A stretch of 56,649 bases of DNA from Alphaproteobacteria bacterium (GCA_026400845.1 JAPLOH010000043.1:6079-62727); one strand, 5' to 3'. Positions 1-9,393 are shown, numbered from the stretch's first letter. A program made the numbers and translations. Notes: generated from the letters alone by a model not told the origin.

Positions 1-503
1 AGCGCCAAGGCGAGCGCGATCGAGGCCCGCTGGCGCATGCCGCCGGAGAACTGGTGCGGGTAATCGGCGAGGCGCGCCGGATCGAGCCCGACCATGCGGA
101 ACAGCTCCTCCGCGCGGGCCGAAGCCGCCGCGCGGCCGAGCCCGCCGCGCTCGATCAGCACTTCCAGCATCTGCGCCCGCAGCCGCAGCACCGGGTCGAG
201 CGCGTTCATCGCGGTTTGCGGGATGAAGGACATCCGCCGCCACCGCACATCGCGCCGGGCGCGCGGGGAGAGGCTCAGCAGATCCCGCCCCTCGAACACC
301 ACCGAACCGCCAGCGATACGCGCGGCATCCGGCAGCACCCCCATCAGCCCGCGCCCGAGCGTGGACTTGCCGCAGCCGCTTTCACCCACCAGCCCGGTGA
401 TGGAACCGGCCGGCACGTCTAGATCCACGCCATCCACCGCCCGGACGATGCCGGCGCGGGAGGCGTAGTGGACCTGGAAATCGCGCAGCGAGAGCAGGCT
501 CAC
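1..503 (-). CDS. Peptide/opine-type ABC importer ATP-binding subunit (partial, N-terminal part)
   Basis: This is the N-terminal 167 or so residues of an ABC ATPase of the DppD/OppD type, cut by the left edge of the window. It starts with GTG at 503, which overlaps the stop of the permease gene before it (GTGA), so translation is probably coupled. Visible motifs are Walker A (GESGCGKST), the Q-loop region ([13 protein letters not shown]) and the ABC signature (FSGGMRQR). Walker B and the C-terminal oligopeptide domain lie outside the window. It should energise uptake by the two permeases and the binding protein encoded to its right. The substrate cannot be read from the sequence; family members take dipeptides, oligopeptides, nickel or opines. 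Confidence 0.93.
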   Translation of the reverse strand, partial: MSLLSLRDFQVHYASRAGIVRAVDGVDLDVPAGSITGLVGESGCGKSTLGRGLMGVLPDAARIAGGSVVFEGRDLLSLSPRARRDVRWRRMSFIPQTAMNALDPVLRLRAQMLEVLIERGGLGRAAASARAEELFRMVGLDPARLADYPHQFSGGMRQRASIALALA

Positions 504-1378
504 GAGTCACCCAGTTTCGGGAACAACAGCTTCTCCGAGCCACGCGAAATCATGAAGCCGGCCAGGACCATGGCCAGGATGGCGGCGCCGGGTGGCACGA
601 ACCAGTTCCAGGCGCCGCGGGAGAGCGCCTGGTTGGCGTAGGCGTCCTGCAGCATTACGCCCCAGGAAATCGTCGCCGGATCGCCGAAGCCGAGGAAGGA
701 GGCCGCCGCCTCGGCCAGGATCGCCCAGCCGATGGCGACCGAGCCGTAGAGCGCGGCCAGCGGCAGCACCTGCGGCAGGATGTGCACGAACATGATCCGC
801 GCGTTGGAGCATCCGGTCACCCGCGCCGCCTCCACCCAGGCGCGCTCGCGCAAGGAGAGCACCTGCGAGCGGATCACCCGCGCGGTGTTGGGCCAAAGCA
901 GCGCCGCGACGGTGCAGACCACGGTGAGGGTGCCCGGCCGGGTCAGCGCCGCCAGCACGAGCATGGAGGGCAGGAACGGCAGGCCCAGAACGATATCGGC
1001 GAGCCTGGTCACCGCCTTGTCCACCCAGCCACCGAGATAGCCGGCGAGCAGCCCGAGCAGCGTGCCGATCGCCACCACCGCGACGGCGGCGGTGAGCCCC
1101 ACCTGCAAAGCGGTGCGGGCGCCGTGGATCAACTGGCTCGCGATGTCGTAGCCGCTCGAGGTGGTGCCCAGCCAGTAATCGGCGGAGGCCGGCATGTAGC
1201 GAGCGATGCGGCGATTGGCGCGCAGGATCTCGGTGGGGCTGTGCGGCGCGATGCGCTCGGCAAGCAAGGCGGCGGCGATGATCACAGCGTAGATCGCCGC
1301 CCCAGCTACTGCGAAGGGCTCCGAGCGCAGGAAGCGCAGCAGGCTACGCACGGCGGCCGACCGAGACCCGCGGGTCAA
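500..1378 (-). CDS. ABC transporter permease, DppC/OppC type
   Basis: Inner-membrane permease of 292 codons with about six hydrophobic segments and the DppC-type N-terminal helix ([18 protein letters not shown]). The cytoplasmic EAA-type loop that contacts the ATPase reads roughly [20 protein letters not shown]. The annotated ATG at 1378 overlaps the preceding permease gene by 35 bases. An alternative in-frame GTG at 1351 would reduce the overlap to 8 bases and still keep the first membrane helix, so the start is uncertain. It pairs with the DppB-type permease upstream to form the translocation pore for a peptide-like substrate. Confidence 0.93.
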   Translation of the reverse strand: MTRGSRSAAVRSLLRFLRSEPFAVAGAAIYAVIIAAALLAERIAPHSPTEILRANRRIARYMPASADYWLGTTSSGYDIASQLIHGARTALQVGLTAAVAVVAIGTLLGLLAGYLGGWVDKAVTRLADIVLGLPFLPSMLVLAALTRPGTLTVVCTVAALLWPNTARVIRSQVLSLRERAWVEAARVTGCSNARIMFVHILPQVLPLAALYGSVAIGWAILAEAAASFLGFGDPATISWGVMLQDAYANQALSRGAWNWFVPPGAAILAMVLAGFMISRGSEKLLFPKLGDS

Positions 1379-2324
1379 GCAACGCGTAGGCCATGTCGGC
1401 CACCGTGTTCATCACCACGAGGACAAAAGCGATCATGATGAAGGCGCCCTGGGCCAGCGGGTAGTCGGAGGATTGCACGGCGCCGACCAGCACGCGGCCG
1501 ATGCCGGGCCAGGCGAACACGGTCTCGATCACCACATTGCCACCGATCGAGGCGCCGAGGCCGAGGGCGAAGGCGGTAACCACCGGCAGCAGCGCGTTGC
1601 GCGCGGCGTGGCGCATGACGATCGACCAGCGCGAGAGGCCCTTCATCTTGGCCATGGTGATGAACTCGTCGTTCAACACCTCCAGCATGGTGGCGCGCAT
1701 CAGCAGCAGCGGAAGGCCCTGGAGGAACAGGGTCAGCGTCAGCGCCGGCAGGCAGAGATGCCACCAGAAATCGGCCGAGGTCAGCCGCTCGGTCAGCGTG
1801 CCCATGCTGCCGCCCGGACTCACCGCGCCGCCCGTCGGGAACCAGCCGAACTGGAAGGCGAACACCGCCAGCAGCAGCATGCCGAGCCAGAATTCCGGCG
1901 CCGCGCGGGTGGCCAGCGCGGTCGGGATCATCACCCCCTCCAGCACCGAGCCGCGGCGGAAGGCGAGGAAGGCACCGACCACGATGCCGATCGCATAGGC
2001 CAGCACCAGCGAGACCACGGTGAGCACCGCGGTGTTGGGCAGTGCATCCCACAGCAGCCGGCTGACCGGCTGGTTCTGCAGGAAGGACATGCCGAAATCG
2101 CCCTGCACGAGCTTGCCGAGGTAGATCACGTATTGCTGCCACAACGGCTTGTCGAGCCCGAAGCTCGCCATCAGCGCGGCACGGGTTTCCTCGTTGAAGG
2201 TGGGCGAGAGGAAATTCAGCGTCGGGTCGCCGGGCATCAGGCGGAACATCAGGAACGTCAGGCTGGCCACCACCCACAACACGAGCAGGAGGTGGCCAAG
2301 CCGTTCCAGCAGCAGGCGCCGCAC
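1344..2324 (-). CDS. ABC transporter permease, DppB/OppB type
   Basis: Permease of 326 residues typical of DppB: an N-terminal helix (LGHLLLVLWVVASLTFLMFRL), then the family motif MPGDP, a long periplasmic segment with the FGLDKPLWQQY motif, and a membrane domain with the EAA-type loop (MKGLSRWSIVMRHAARN). It sits 29 bases after the binding-protein gene and overlaps dppC. The order binding protein, dppB, dppC, ATPase is the usual operon order for family 5 peptide importers. Confidence 0.94.
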   Translation of the reverse strand: MRRLLLERLGHLLLVLWVVASLTFLMFRLMPGDPTLNFLSPTFNEETRAALMASFGLDKPLWQQYVIYLGKLVQGDFGMSFLQNQPVSRLLWDALPNTAVLTVVSLVLAYAIGIVVGAFLAFRRGSVLEGVMIPTALATRAAPEFWLGMLLLAVFAFQFGWFPTGGAVSPGGSMGTLTERLTSADFWWHLCLPALTLTLFLQGLPLLLMRATMLEVLNDEFITMAKMKGLSRWSIVMRHAARNALLPVVTAFALGLGASIGGNVVIETVFAWPGIGRVLVGAVQSSDYPLAQGAFIMIAFVLVVMNTVADMAYALLDPRVSVGRRA

Positions 2325-2353
2325 GTCAGTTGCCGGCCATTAGTTGCCGCACG

Positions 2354-4039
2354 TCAGTTAAACGGCGCGGTGGTCTCCTTCACCCCCGCGGGATAGTGCA
2401 GCTTGCCGCCGACCAACACGAAGCCGGCGTCCTTCAGCATCTTCTGCGCCGCCTCCAGGCTGCCCACGCCTGGCACCCGGTTGACGATGCCCGGCGCCGC
2501 CCAGGCGGCGAGCGCCGGCGAGACCCAGGAATTGGCCGGCTCGGCGGCGCCGCCCCAGGCGTCATCGGCCAGCAACTGGCGGTCGATCATCGCCGAGAGC
2601 GCGCGGCGGAAGCCTTTGTTGTCGAAGGGCGGGCGGCGCTCGTTGTAGCCGAGGAACTTGAAGCCGATGTCGAGCGCCTCGGAGATCACGATGTTCGGGT
2701 TGGCTTTCGCGAGATCGCGCAGGATTTGCGGGTCACCGGTGTAATCAGCCAGGAAGTTGATTTCGCCCGATTTCAGCGCGCCAAGGGCGGCCTCCACGTT
2801 GGGCATGATGCGCATGATCCAGCGGTTGACCTTCGGCTTGGACCAATGGGTCGCGTTGGCCTCCAGCACGATCTCCTGGTTCAGCGCCGCCTTGACGATG
2901 CGGAACGGCCCGGAGCTGACCGGCTTGTCCTCCTGGATGCTCTCCGCGGTCTGCGGCTTGTTTTTGAGGTCCTCGAAGATAGGCGCCCAGATGTGCTTCG
3001 GCGCGAGGTTGAGCTTGGCGAGCGAGGAGATCAGGAACGCCGCGTCGGGGTTCTTCAGCTTGATCGTCATGGTGTCCGGCCCGGTGGCGGTCACGCTGTC
3101 GATATTGCGCACGAAAGGCTTGTACATCGGCGATTTGTCGCCCATGCCCGGCGCTTCGAGGCTGAACACGGCATCTTCGATGGTCACCGGCTTGCCGTCC
3201 GACCAGATCATGCCCTTGCGAAGTGTGACGAGCACGGTGAGCGGGTCGGGCCGCTCCACCTTCTCCGCCGCCCAGGGCTTCGGCAGACCGTCGGGCCCGA
3301 CGCGCATCAGGCGGTCCCACACCATCTCGGTCGCCCAGGAGCCGGCGGCGCCGGGGATGTTGAAGGGGTTGAGGTTGGTGGGCGGCGCCACCGAGTTCAG
3401 GATCACGTCCTTCTGCGCACCGAGCGGGGCGACGTTCAGCCAGGACCAGGTGGAGCGGATGCCAATGCCGGCCTGGGAGACGAAGCTCTTCTCATCCCAG
3501 ACCGATTTGTTGAAGGCCACCACATTCTTCGGGTGCACCATGAAGCCGTAGGGCTGGTCCTCGTTGATCATCTCCTGCGCCTGCAGGACGAGGGCCCGAC
3601 GCTTCTCGAAATTCAGCTCCTGACGCTGCGCCTGGGCCAGCGCGTCATAGGCCGGGTTGATGTAGCCCACGAAGTCGTACCCGTTGGCCGCATTGGCGGA
3701 GACGAACAGGTTGTAGGTGAGTTCATCGGGGTCGCCGCGCTCTGGGCGGCCGACCATCTGCCATGTGGTGATATCCCAGCGCTGGCGCTCGTACCACACC
3801 ACCTGGCTGAACTGCTGGCCGGGCAGCGGGCGAAGGTTCACGGTGAGGCCAAGCTTACGCCAGGCGTCCGCCACGATTTGTGCCGCCTGATACTCGCGCG
3901 GATCGGCCGCCTGCGGCTGGGTGACGATGGTGAGCGGGCGGATCGGGTCACCCGCCGTTTGCGCAAATGCCAACCCCGGCAAGGTCAGCCCCGGTACAAC
4001 AGCTGCCGTCAACGCGAGCAAAGATCGCCACATCGCCAA
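2354..4039 (-). CDS. ABC transporter periplasmic substrate-binding protein, family 5 (peptide/opine type)
   Basis: Solute-binding protein of 561 residues, the normal size for family 5 (DppA/OppA). The first 26 residues form a Sec signal peptide (hydrophobic LLALTAAVVPGLTLPGLAFA, likely cut after AFA). The mature chain has the family signature region around LRKGMIWSDGKPVTIEDAVF, where the peptide-binding lobe begins, and a C-terminal domain with the MIDRQLL motif. It is the first gene of the leftward importer operon and would deliver substrate to the permeases. It lies divergent from the M28-like peptidase gene, which fits a role in peptide scavenging. The exact ligand is not predictable. Confidence 0.93.
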   Translation of the reverse strand: MAMWRSLLALTAAVVPGLTLPGLAFAQTAGDPIRPLTIVTQPQAADPREYQAAQIVADAWRKLGLTVNLRPLPGQQFSQVVWYERQRWDITTWQMVGRPERGDPDELTYNLFVSANAANGYDFVGYINPAYDALAQAQRQELNFEKRRALVLQAQEMINEDQPYGFMVHPKNVVAFNKSVWDEKSFVSQAGIGIRSTWSWLNVAPLGAQKDVILNSVAPPTNLNPFNIPGAAGSWATEMVWDRLMRVGPDGLPKPWAAEKVERPDPLTVLVTLRKGMIWSDGKPVTIEDAVFSLEAPGMGDKSPMYKPFVRNIDSVTATGPDTMTIKLKNPDAAFLISSLAKLNLAPKHIWAPIFEDLKNKPQTAESIQEDKPVSSGPFRIVKAALNQEIVLEANATHWSKPKVNRWIMRIMPNVEAALGALKSGEINFLADYTGDPQILRDLAKANPNIVISEALDIGFKFLGYNERRPPFDNKGFRRALSAMIDRQLLADDAWGGAAEPANSWVSPALAAWAAPGIVNRVPGVGSLEAAQKMLKDAGFVLVGGKLHYPAGVKETTAPFN

Positions 4040-4161
4040 AGCCCCCTGGTTTGATGTCTTGCGGCTATTGAACGGGCGAATGGCGATGGGTTCAAGGGGG
4101 TCTCTTGCCTAAGCGGGGCAACAGTGATGCCATCCCGCACGGTTCACTTCAGGAGACCCCG
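4040..4161. promoter_or_regulatory. Divergent intergenic region between importer operon and peptidase gene
   Basis: These 122 bases separate two divergent genes, so both promoters should lie here. The only clear element is a Shine-Dalgarno AGGAG at 4151-4155, six bases before the ATG at 4162, which fixes the start of the peptidase gene. An upstream in-frame ATG at 4105 has no such site. I could not identify a convincing operator or -35/-10 pair by eye. Confidence 0.5.
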
Positions 4162-5901
4162 ATGACCATCACCGCAGCCGAGCAATCCTTCCTCGACGAC
4201 GTCAGCCTCGACATGCCCTGGGCGCTGGTCGAGACCTTCGCGACCATGCATCGCTGGATGCCCGAGGATGTGAACAAGGCGGCCGATGTCATTGTCTCCC
4301 GTCTGCGCGCGGCCGGCGTGCCGGTCGAGGTGCATCAGCCGGAGATCTACCTCTCCATCCCGCTCAAGGCCTCGGTGACGGCGGAGAACATCGCCTATCG
4401 CGCCAAGCCGCCCTCCTCCTCGCTGCCGGCGCCGGACGGGGTCACCGGCAAGCTGGTGTTCCTCAAGGCCAACCCGAAGGCGCTGCGCAGCTACAACCGC
4501 GACGTGAAGACCCTGTTCGGCGGCTCCATCGCCTCGGTGGCCGAGGTGAAGCGGATCGTCGGCGGCAACATCGTGGTGATGCAGGGCTTCGGCAATCCGG
4601 CGCTGACCAGCCTGATCGAGGAGTGGGGCGGCATCGGGCTGATCGCGGTCAACCCCGGGATCGACATCCACTGGGGCACCTGCACCACCATCTGGGGCTC
4701 GCCCGATTTGCAGGACATGGGGCGCAAGCCGAAAATCCCGGTGATCGCGGTCAACAATCCCGATGGCCAAAAACTGATGACGCTCGCCCAGTCCGGCGGC
4801 GAGGCGACCATCCGCACCGATCTGCTGGAGGGCTGGTTCGCGCAGAAAATCCCCGTCGTCACCATCCCCGGCACCGATGAGCCGGAGAAATACGCCCTCG
4901 TCCACGGCCATTACGACAGCTGGGAAGTCGGCGTGGGCGACAACGCCACGGGCGACGCCACGCTGATGGAACTCGCCCGTGTCCTGTGGAAGAACCGCGC
5001 CCGCCTCAAGCGCTCGGTGAAGATCGCCTGGTGGCCCGGCCATTCCACCGGCCGCTACGCCGGCTCCACCTGGTTCACCGACGCCTTCGCGCTCGATCTC
5101 GACCGCAATTGCCTCGCCCAGATCAACTGCGACAGCCCCGGCTGCCGCTGGGCGACCTCGTATCACGACACCCGCGCCTTCTCGGAAAGCGCCCATATCG
5201 CGGCCGACGCCATCCGTGACATCGTGCCCAACGCCGCCATCGCCACCCACCGCCCGCCCCAGGCCGGCGACTATAGTTTCAACAACATCGGCCTGCCGAG
5301 CTTCTTCATGCTGTCCTCGACCATGCCCGACGCGCTGCGGGCCGAGAAAGGCTACTATGACGTCTCCGGCTGCGGGGCGAACATCGCCTGGCATACCGAG
5401 AACGACACGCTGGAAATCGCCGATCCCGCCAACCTTCTGACCGACATGAAGATCTACCTTCTTTCGGCGCTGCGCGTCGCCAATGCCGAGCTGCTGCCGT
5501 TCGACTGGCAGGCGACCTGCGACGAATTCACCGCCACCATCGACGGCTACCAGAAAGCCGCCGGCGCGCTGGCCGACCTGTCGCCCTCGCGCAACGCGGT
5601 GGCGGCGCTGAAATCCGCCCTCGCCGCGCTCGACAAGGCGCCGATCGCCGCGCAGAACCGCGCCCGCCACGCGCTTGCCCGCGTGCTGGTGCCGATCAAC
5701 TACACCAACCAGCCGCGCTTCCGGCATGATCCGGCCTATACCGTCCAGCCGCTGCCCACCCTCGCGGTGGCGGCCGACCTCGCTGACATGACGGACGACC
5801 ACCTCCGCCGAGTCGCGGGCGTTGAGCTGATGCGCGGGCAGAACCGCCTGCTCGCCGCCCTCGATCAGGCCCGCCGCATCGTGGAAGCCGAGGCCGGCTG
5901 A
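4162..5901 (+). CDS. M28-family-like metallopeptidase with PA domain (cytoplasmic, altered active site)
   Basis: Protein of 579 residues from ATG 4162, chosen for its AGGAG site. It has no signal peptide, so it is probably cytoplasmic. An N-terminal region of about 100 residues precedes a protease-associated-like segment (about 100-225) and an M28 aminopeptidase/carboxypeptidase fold (about 235-450). Expected metal ligands are visible: H250 (HYDSW), D260 (GDNATG), D324 (NCDSPG) and H411 (WHTENDT). The position where M28 enzymes carry the catalytic Glu plus ligand Glu reads G293-H294 (WWPGHSTGRYAGS). Either a His replaces the ligand and catalysis differs, or the protein has a different hydrolase or non-catalytic role. 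Its divergent neighbour is a peptide importer, and a Crp-type gene follows directly. Confidence 0.85.
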   Translation: MTITAAEQSFLDDVSLDMPWALVETFATMHRWMPEDVNKAADVIVSRLRAAGVPVEVHQPEIYLSIPLKASVTAENIAYRAKPPSSSLPAPDGVTGKLVFLKANPKALRSYNRDVKTLFGGSIASVAEVKRIVGGNIVVMQGFGNPALTSLIEEWGGIGLIAVNPGIDIHWGTCTTIWGSPDLQDMGRKPKIPVIAVNNPDGQKLMTLAQSGGEATIRTDLLEGWFAQKIPVVTIPGTDEPEKYALVHGHYDSWEVGVGDNATGDATLMELARVLWKNRARLKRSVKIAWWPGHSTGRYAGSTWFTDAFALDLDRNCLAQINCDSPGCRWATSYHDTRAFSESAHIAADAIRDIVPNAAIATHRPPQAGDYSFNNIGLPSFFMLSSTMPDALRAEKGYYDVSGCGANIAWHTENDTLEIADPANLLTDMKIYLLSALRVANAELLPFDWQATCDEFTATIDGYQKAAGALADLSPSRNAVAALKSALAALDKAPIAAQNRARHALARVLVPINYTNQPRFRHDPAYTVQPLPTLAVAADLADMTDDHLRRVAGVELMRGQNRLLAALDQARRIVEAEAG

Positions 5902-5905
5902 GCCC

Positions 5906-6603
5906 ATGCGCGCGCCGCGGATTGATGCCCGCATGCGCCGCGACGCGCTGCTGGCCAGCCCGTTCTTTCACCCGATGCAACCGGGCGAGAGATCCTCGCC
6001 TTCGCGGTCGAGCGCCGCTTCCCCCGCGGCACCGCGATCTACGCCAAGGGTGATCCCGGCAGCAGTATGATGGCGGTGCTGGCGGGGCGCATCCGCATCG
6101 CCACCGCCGCGCCCGACGGCAAGGAAGTCACGCTCAACACCATCGGCCCCGGCGAAATCGTCGGTGAAATCGCCCTGCTCGACGGCAAGCCACGCAGCGC
6201 GGACGCCACCGCGATAGAGGACACGACGGTCCTCGTGGTCGAGCGCGCCGATTTCCTGCCGTTTCTGCTGCGCCACCCCGTGCTGGTGGAGGCGACCCTC
6301 GCCGTGCTGTGCGGCCGGCTGCGCAGCACCAGCCTCGCCCTGGAAGAGATCGCACTGTTCGATCTTCCCGCCCGTCTCGCCCGCCTGCTGACCAAACTGG
6401 CCGCCGACTACGGGCGGCCCGGCCCCGAGGGCATGCGGATCGAGCTGAAGCTCTCCCAGTCCGACCTCGCGGCACTGGTCGCGACCTCACGCGAAAGCGT
6501 CAACAAGCAGCTCGCCCAATGGCGCACCGCCGGGCTGATCGGCACCGACGCCGGGCATATCACCCTGTTGCGGCCCCAGGCGCTGCGGACGCTTTGTCCG
6601 TGA
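5906..6603 (+). pseudogene. Crp/Fnr-family transcriptional regulator, apparent one-base frameshift
   Basis: The reading frame from ATG 5906 (or 5933) gives the expected Crp-type N-terminus (LLASPFFHPMQPGE) and then runs out of homology at about 5988. The next frame resumes at 5989 with EILAFAVERRFPRG, continues into the cyclic-nucleotide-type barrel (KGDPGSSMMAVLAGRIRI, GPGEIVGEIALLDG) and ends with a winged helix-turn-helix (LSQSDLAALVATSRESVNKQ). Restoring one G near 5984-5991 gives one protein of about 232 residues, normal for the family. As read, only a fragment starting at ATG 6067 could be made, and it lacks the first part of the sensor domain. It begins five bases after the peptidase stop, so it is probably co-transcribed. 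A sequencing error is possible. Confidence 0.7.
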
Positions 6604-6665
6604 TGGCTCCGTGCCCTGGGGAAGTCATCAGGTAGCGAAAGGGTTTTGCCTCATTTCTCCAACCC

Positions 6666-6688
6666 GCTGCGACGAAGCTGATCGCAGC
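6666..6688. terminator. Small inverted repeat between convergent genes
   Basis: A 7-base inverted repeat (GCTGCGA / TCGCAGC, nine-base loop) lies in the 115-base gap between the rightward Crp-type gene and the leftward beta-helix gene. It could be a weak bidirectional terminator, but there is no T-tract on either side. Nothing else was seen in the gap. Confidence 0.25.
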
Positions 6689-6718
6689 GGCGGCCGTTGG
6701 GCCGGGTACGGGAACGGT

Positions 6719-7645
6719 CTACTGTACCTCGCCGTCACCCTTCAGCGGGTCGATCTGGCCGGTCAGCTTGTTGTTCTTCAGGATGGCGTCGGTCGCCGTC
6801 AGGTTGTTGACGAAGAAAGTGCGGTAGCGGCCGGAATTGGTGAAGCGGTTGTTGGTGATGGTGATTTCCCGGGTCGCCTGGGTCACCCCCTCGGCGCCGA
6901 TGGAAATCGCGGTGGAGCGGTTATCTGCCTTCGGCCCCTTGTCCAGTGTGCTGTCGCGCAGCACGAAGGAGCCGCCGTTGGGGATTTCGATCAGGTAGCT
7001 CGCGGTGCCATTGGGCCCGTCGGTAATGGTGGTGCCGATAATTTCGGTGCGGGCGGCGCGCGATTTGATGTGGTGGCCCTGCCGCGTCTCGCTGAAGCGC
7101 GAGTTCTCGATGCGCAGCAACTTCGAGATGCCGATATACATGCCATGCGCGCAGGCCGGGTCGCAGATGCCGTTGCGGATGAAATCGCTGTCACGAACGA
7201 TCGTGACGCCGTCCGGCCGCACGCCGGAAAGGATGCCGTTCTGGTTGTTGATGAACTTCACCTTCTCGACGGTCAGCGTGGTGCCCTCGGCGCGGATGCC
7301 GGCGCCGTTCTTGTCGGCCACCCGGGCGCGCGACAGCGTCAGGTTGCGCACGGTAATATTGTCGCCGATTGTGACCAGGATGGCTTTGCCGCCGCAGGTC
7401 TTGTCGGTGATGATCGACGAACCGTCGGCGCCGGCGCCCTCGATGACGAGGTTGTTGGCCTCGACGACGGCGCAGTCGAAATATTCGCCCGCATCGATCA
7501 GCACCTTGTCGCCGTCATCGGCCGCCTTGATCGCGTCCGACGGCAGCTTGAACTCCTTGTCGGGCCCGACCGGCAGGGTCTTGGCGACGGCGAGAAGCGG
7601 CATCAGGGCCAAAGCGGCGGCCAGAGCGATGCGCGAAAATGTCAT
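6719..7645 (-). CDS. Secreted right-handed parallel beta-helix repeat protein
   Basis: Protein of 308 residues. Residues 1-21 are a Sec signal peptide (ALAAALALMPLLAVA, likely cut before KT). The mature chain consists of short, regularly spaced Asn/Ile/Val/Gly-rich rungs such as NNLVIEGAG, NITVRNLTLSRARVADKNG, VKFINNQNG and LLRIENSRFS, the pattern of a right-handed parallel beta-helix (pectate-lyase or NosD-like fold). No specific catalytic motif could be assigned, so it may be a polysaccharide-active enzyme or a structural or adhesive periplasmic protein. It lies 63 bases downstream of truA on the same strand and could share its transcript. Confidence 0.85.
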   Translation of the reverse strand: MTFSRIALAAALALMPLLAVAKTLPVGPDKEFKLPSDAIKAADDGDKVLIDAGEYFDCAVVEANNLVIEGAGADGSSIITDKTCGGKAILVTIGDNITVRNLTLSRARVADKNGAGIRAEGTTLTVEKVKFINNQNGILSGVRPDGVTIVRDSDFIRNGICDPACAHGMYIGISKLLRIENSRFSETRQGHHIKSRAARTEIIGTTITDGPNGTASYLIEIPNGGSFVLRDSTLDKGPKADNRSTAISIGAEGVTQATREITITNNRFTNSGRYRTFFVNNLTATDAILKNNKLTGQIDPLKGDGEVQ

Positions 7646-7708
7646 TGCGGGTCCTCGTCAGCACGGGTTTCGGCGGCAGGCTATCACCGGACGTGCCGGT
7701 TTGCAGCA

Positions 7709-8479
7709 TCAGTTCGTGGTGCCGGCGAATGGATCGTGCGGGTAGTCGACCGCGACCAGGCTGAGCCCCTCGGGCGGAGCAGTCGGGCCGCCGGCGCGGC
7801 GGTCAAGCGCCGCGAGGGCGCTGGCGAGGCGGTCGCCATCCCAGCGCCCTTCGGCCACCAGCTTCAGGGTGCCGACCATGTTGCGCACCTGGTGGTGCAG
7901 GAAGCTGCGGGCCGAGACCTCGAACACCACGAGGTCCCCCTCGCGGCGAACCGCGACGCGCTCAATGGTCTTGATCGGCGATTTCGCCTGGCAGGAGGTC
8001 GCCCGGAACGTGGTGAAGTCGTGCCGCCCGAGCAGAAGCTGCCCGGCCGTATGCATCGCCGCGGCGTCGAACCGGCCGGGCACGTGCCAGACCCTGCCGG
8101 CCAGCAACGCCGGGCGGGCCCGGCGGTTGAGGATGATGTAGCGATAATGCCGTTGGATGGCGGAAAACCGCGGGCTCCAGCCCTCGGGCGCCGGCGCGGC
8201 GGCGAGCACGGCCACAGCGTGCGGCTTCATGTGGAAGTTCAACGCCTCGCGCACGCGCACCGGCGGCAGGTCGGCGGGAAGCTCCACCAGCGCGACCTGT
8301 CCTTCGGCATGCACCCCAGCATCGGTGCGCCCGGCGACAATGGAGGCCACCGGATTGCCGCCGGTGAGGTGCGCGGCCGCCTCCTCCAGCACCTGCTGGA
8401 CCGACAACCCGTTCGGTTGGCGCTGCCAGCCGACGAAACCGGCGCCGTCATACTCCAGGCGCAGCGCATAGCGCGTCAT
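7709..8479 (-). CDS. truA: tRNA pseudouridine(38-40) synthase TruA
   Basis: Enzyme of 256 residues that isomerises uridine to pseudouridine at positions 38-40 of the tRNA anticodon arm. The family motif AGRTDAGVHAEGQVA is present, with the catalytic aspartate at D53. The N-terminal strand (RYALRLEYDGAGFVGWQRQ) and the C-terminal FLHHQVRNMVG motif are also typical. The ATG overlaps the fmt stop by one base (TGATG), so the two are translationally coupled in a def-fmt-truA operon. Confidence 0.97.
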   Translation of the reverse strand: MTRYALRLEYDGAGFVGWQRQPNGLSVQQVLEEAAAHLTGGNPVASIVAGRTDAGVHAEGQVALVELPADLPPVRVREALNFHMKPHAVAVLAAAPAPEGWSPRFSAIQRHYRYIILNRRARPALLAGRVWHVPGRFDAAAMHTAGQLLLGRHDFTTFRATSCQAKSPIKTIERVAVRREGDLVVFEVSARSFLHHQVRNMVGTLKLVAEGRWDGDRLASALAALDRRAGGPTAPPEGLSLVAVDYPHDPFAGTTN

Positions 8480-9393
8480 CAGCCGAACCGGGTGCCAGGG
8501 GCGATCGGCCGGCCGCGCAGGAAGGCGGCAGCGTCCATGGCGGCCCGGCCGGAGGCCTGGACCCGCAGCAGGCGCAGGGCACCGCCACCGGTGGCAATCG
8601 TCAGCCCGCCGTCGAGCGTCACCCCAGGCGGCCCCGCGCCCGCCATCGGCTCGGCCGTCAGCACCTTCAGCACCGTGCCATCAAGCGTCGCGAAGGTGCC
8701 GGGCCAGGGGTTGAGGGCGCGCACCTGGCGGTCGAGTTGAGCGGCATCGTGCGTCCAATCGATCCGGCCGTCATCGCGCGTGAGCTTCGCCGCGTAGGTG
8801 ACGCCCCCGGCCGGCTGCGGCACCGGCGGCGGCGCTGTGGCGAGGGCTTGCAGTACCAGCCGGCCGCCCATTGCCGCGAGGGCGTCATGCAGGTCGGTCG
8901 CGGTGGTACGCGGGCCGATCGCCACCCGCTCGCTCAGCAGCATCGCGCCGGTATCGAGCCCGGCATCCATCTGCATGATGGTGATCCCTGTTTCGCTGTC
9001 CCCGGCCAGAATCGCGGACTGGATAGGCGCCGCCCCGCGCCAGCGCGGCAGCAGGCTGGCGTGGATGTTGAGGCAGCCCCGCCGTGGCGCGTCCAGCATC
9101 GCCTGCGGCAGGATCAGCCCATAGGCGGCGACCACCGCCGCGTCGAGATCGAGCGCAGCAAACGCCGCCTGGGCGGCTTCGTCCTTGCGCAGGCGGAGCG
9201 GCGTGCGCACCTCGAGCCCAAGCGCGAGGGCAGCGACATGGACCGGGCAGGGCCGCGTCGCCTGGCCGCGGCCGGCGGGGCGCGGCGGCTGGCTGTAGAC
9301 GGCGGCGATCTCGTGTCCTGCCGCGTGCAGGGCGCGCAGGGCGGGCACCGCGAAATCCGGGCTGCCCATGAACGCCAGACGCAGCCGGGTCAC
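8479..9393 (-). CDS. fmt: Methionyl-tRNA formyltransferase
   Basis: Transfers a formyl group from 10-formyltetrahydrofolate to initiator Met-tRNA. The 304-residue length is normal. The N-terminal formyltransferase domain starts [22 protein letters not shown] and contains the family signature with [18 protein letters not shown] and [11 protein letters not shown]. The C-terminal domain carries [13 protein letters not shown]. It lies three bases downstream of def and overlaps truA, the standard bacterial arrangement that couples formylation to later deformylation. Confidence 0.97.
   Translation of the reverse strand: MTRLRLAFMGSPDFAVPALRALHAAGHEIAAVYSQPPRPAGRGQATRPCPVHVAALALGLEVRTPLRLRKDEAAQAAFAALDLDAAVVAAYGLILPQAMLDAPRRGCLNIHASLLPRWRGAAPIQSAILAGDSETGITIMQMDAGLDTGAMLLSERVAIGPRTTATDLHDALAAMGGRLVLQALATAPPPVPQPAGGVTYAAKLTRDDGRIDWTHDAAQLDRQVRALNPWPGTFATLDGTVLKVLTAEPMAGAGPPGVTLDGGLTIATGGGALRLLRVQASGRAAMDAAAFLRGRPIAPGTRFG

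Noticed and set aside
2330-4054. 574-codon open frame antisense to the first binding-protein gene
   Set aside because: Shadow frame; no start-site signal and no recognisable domain, while the opposite strand encodes a complete family 5 binding protein.
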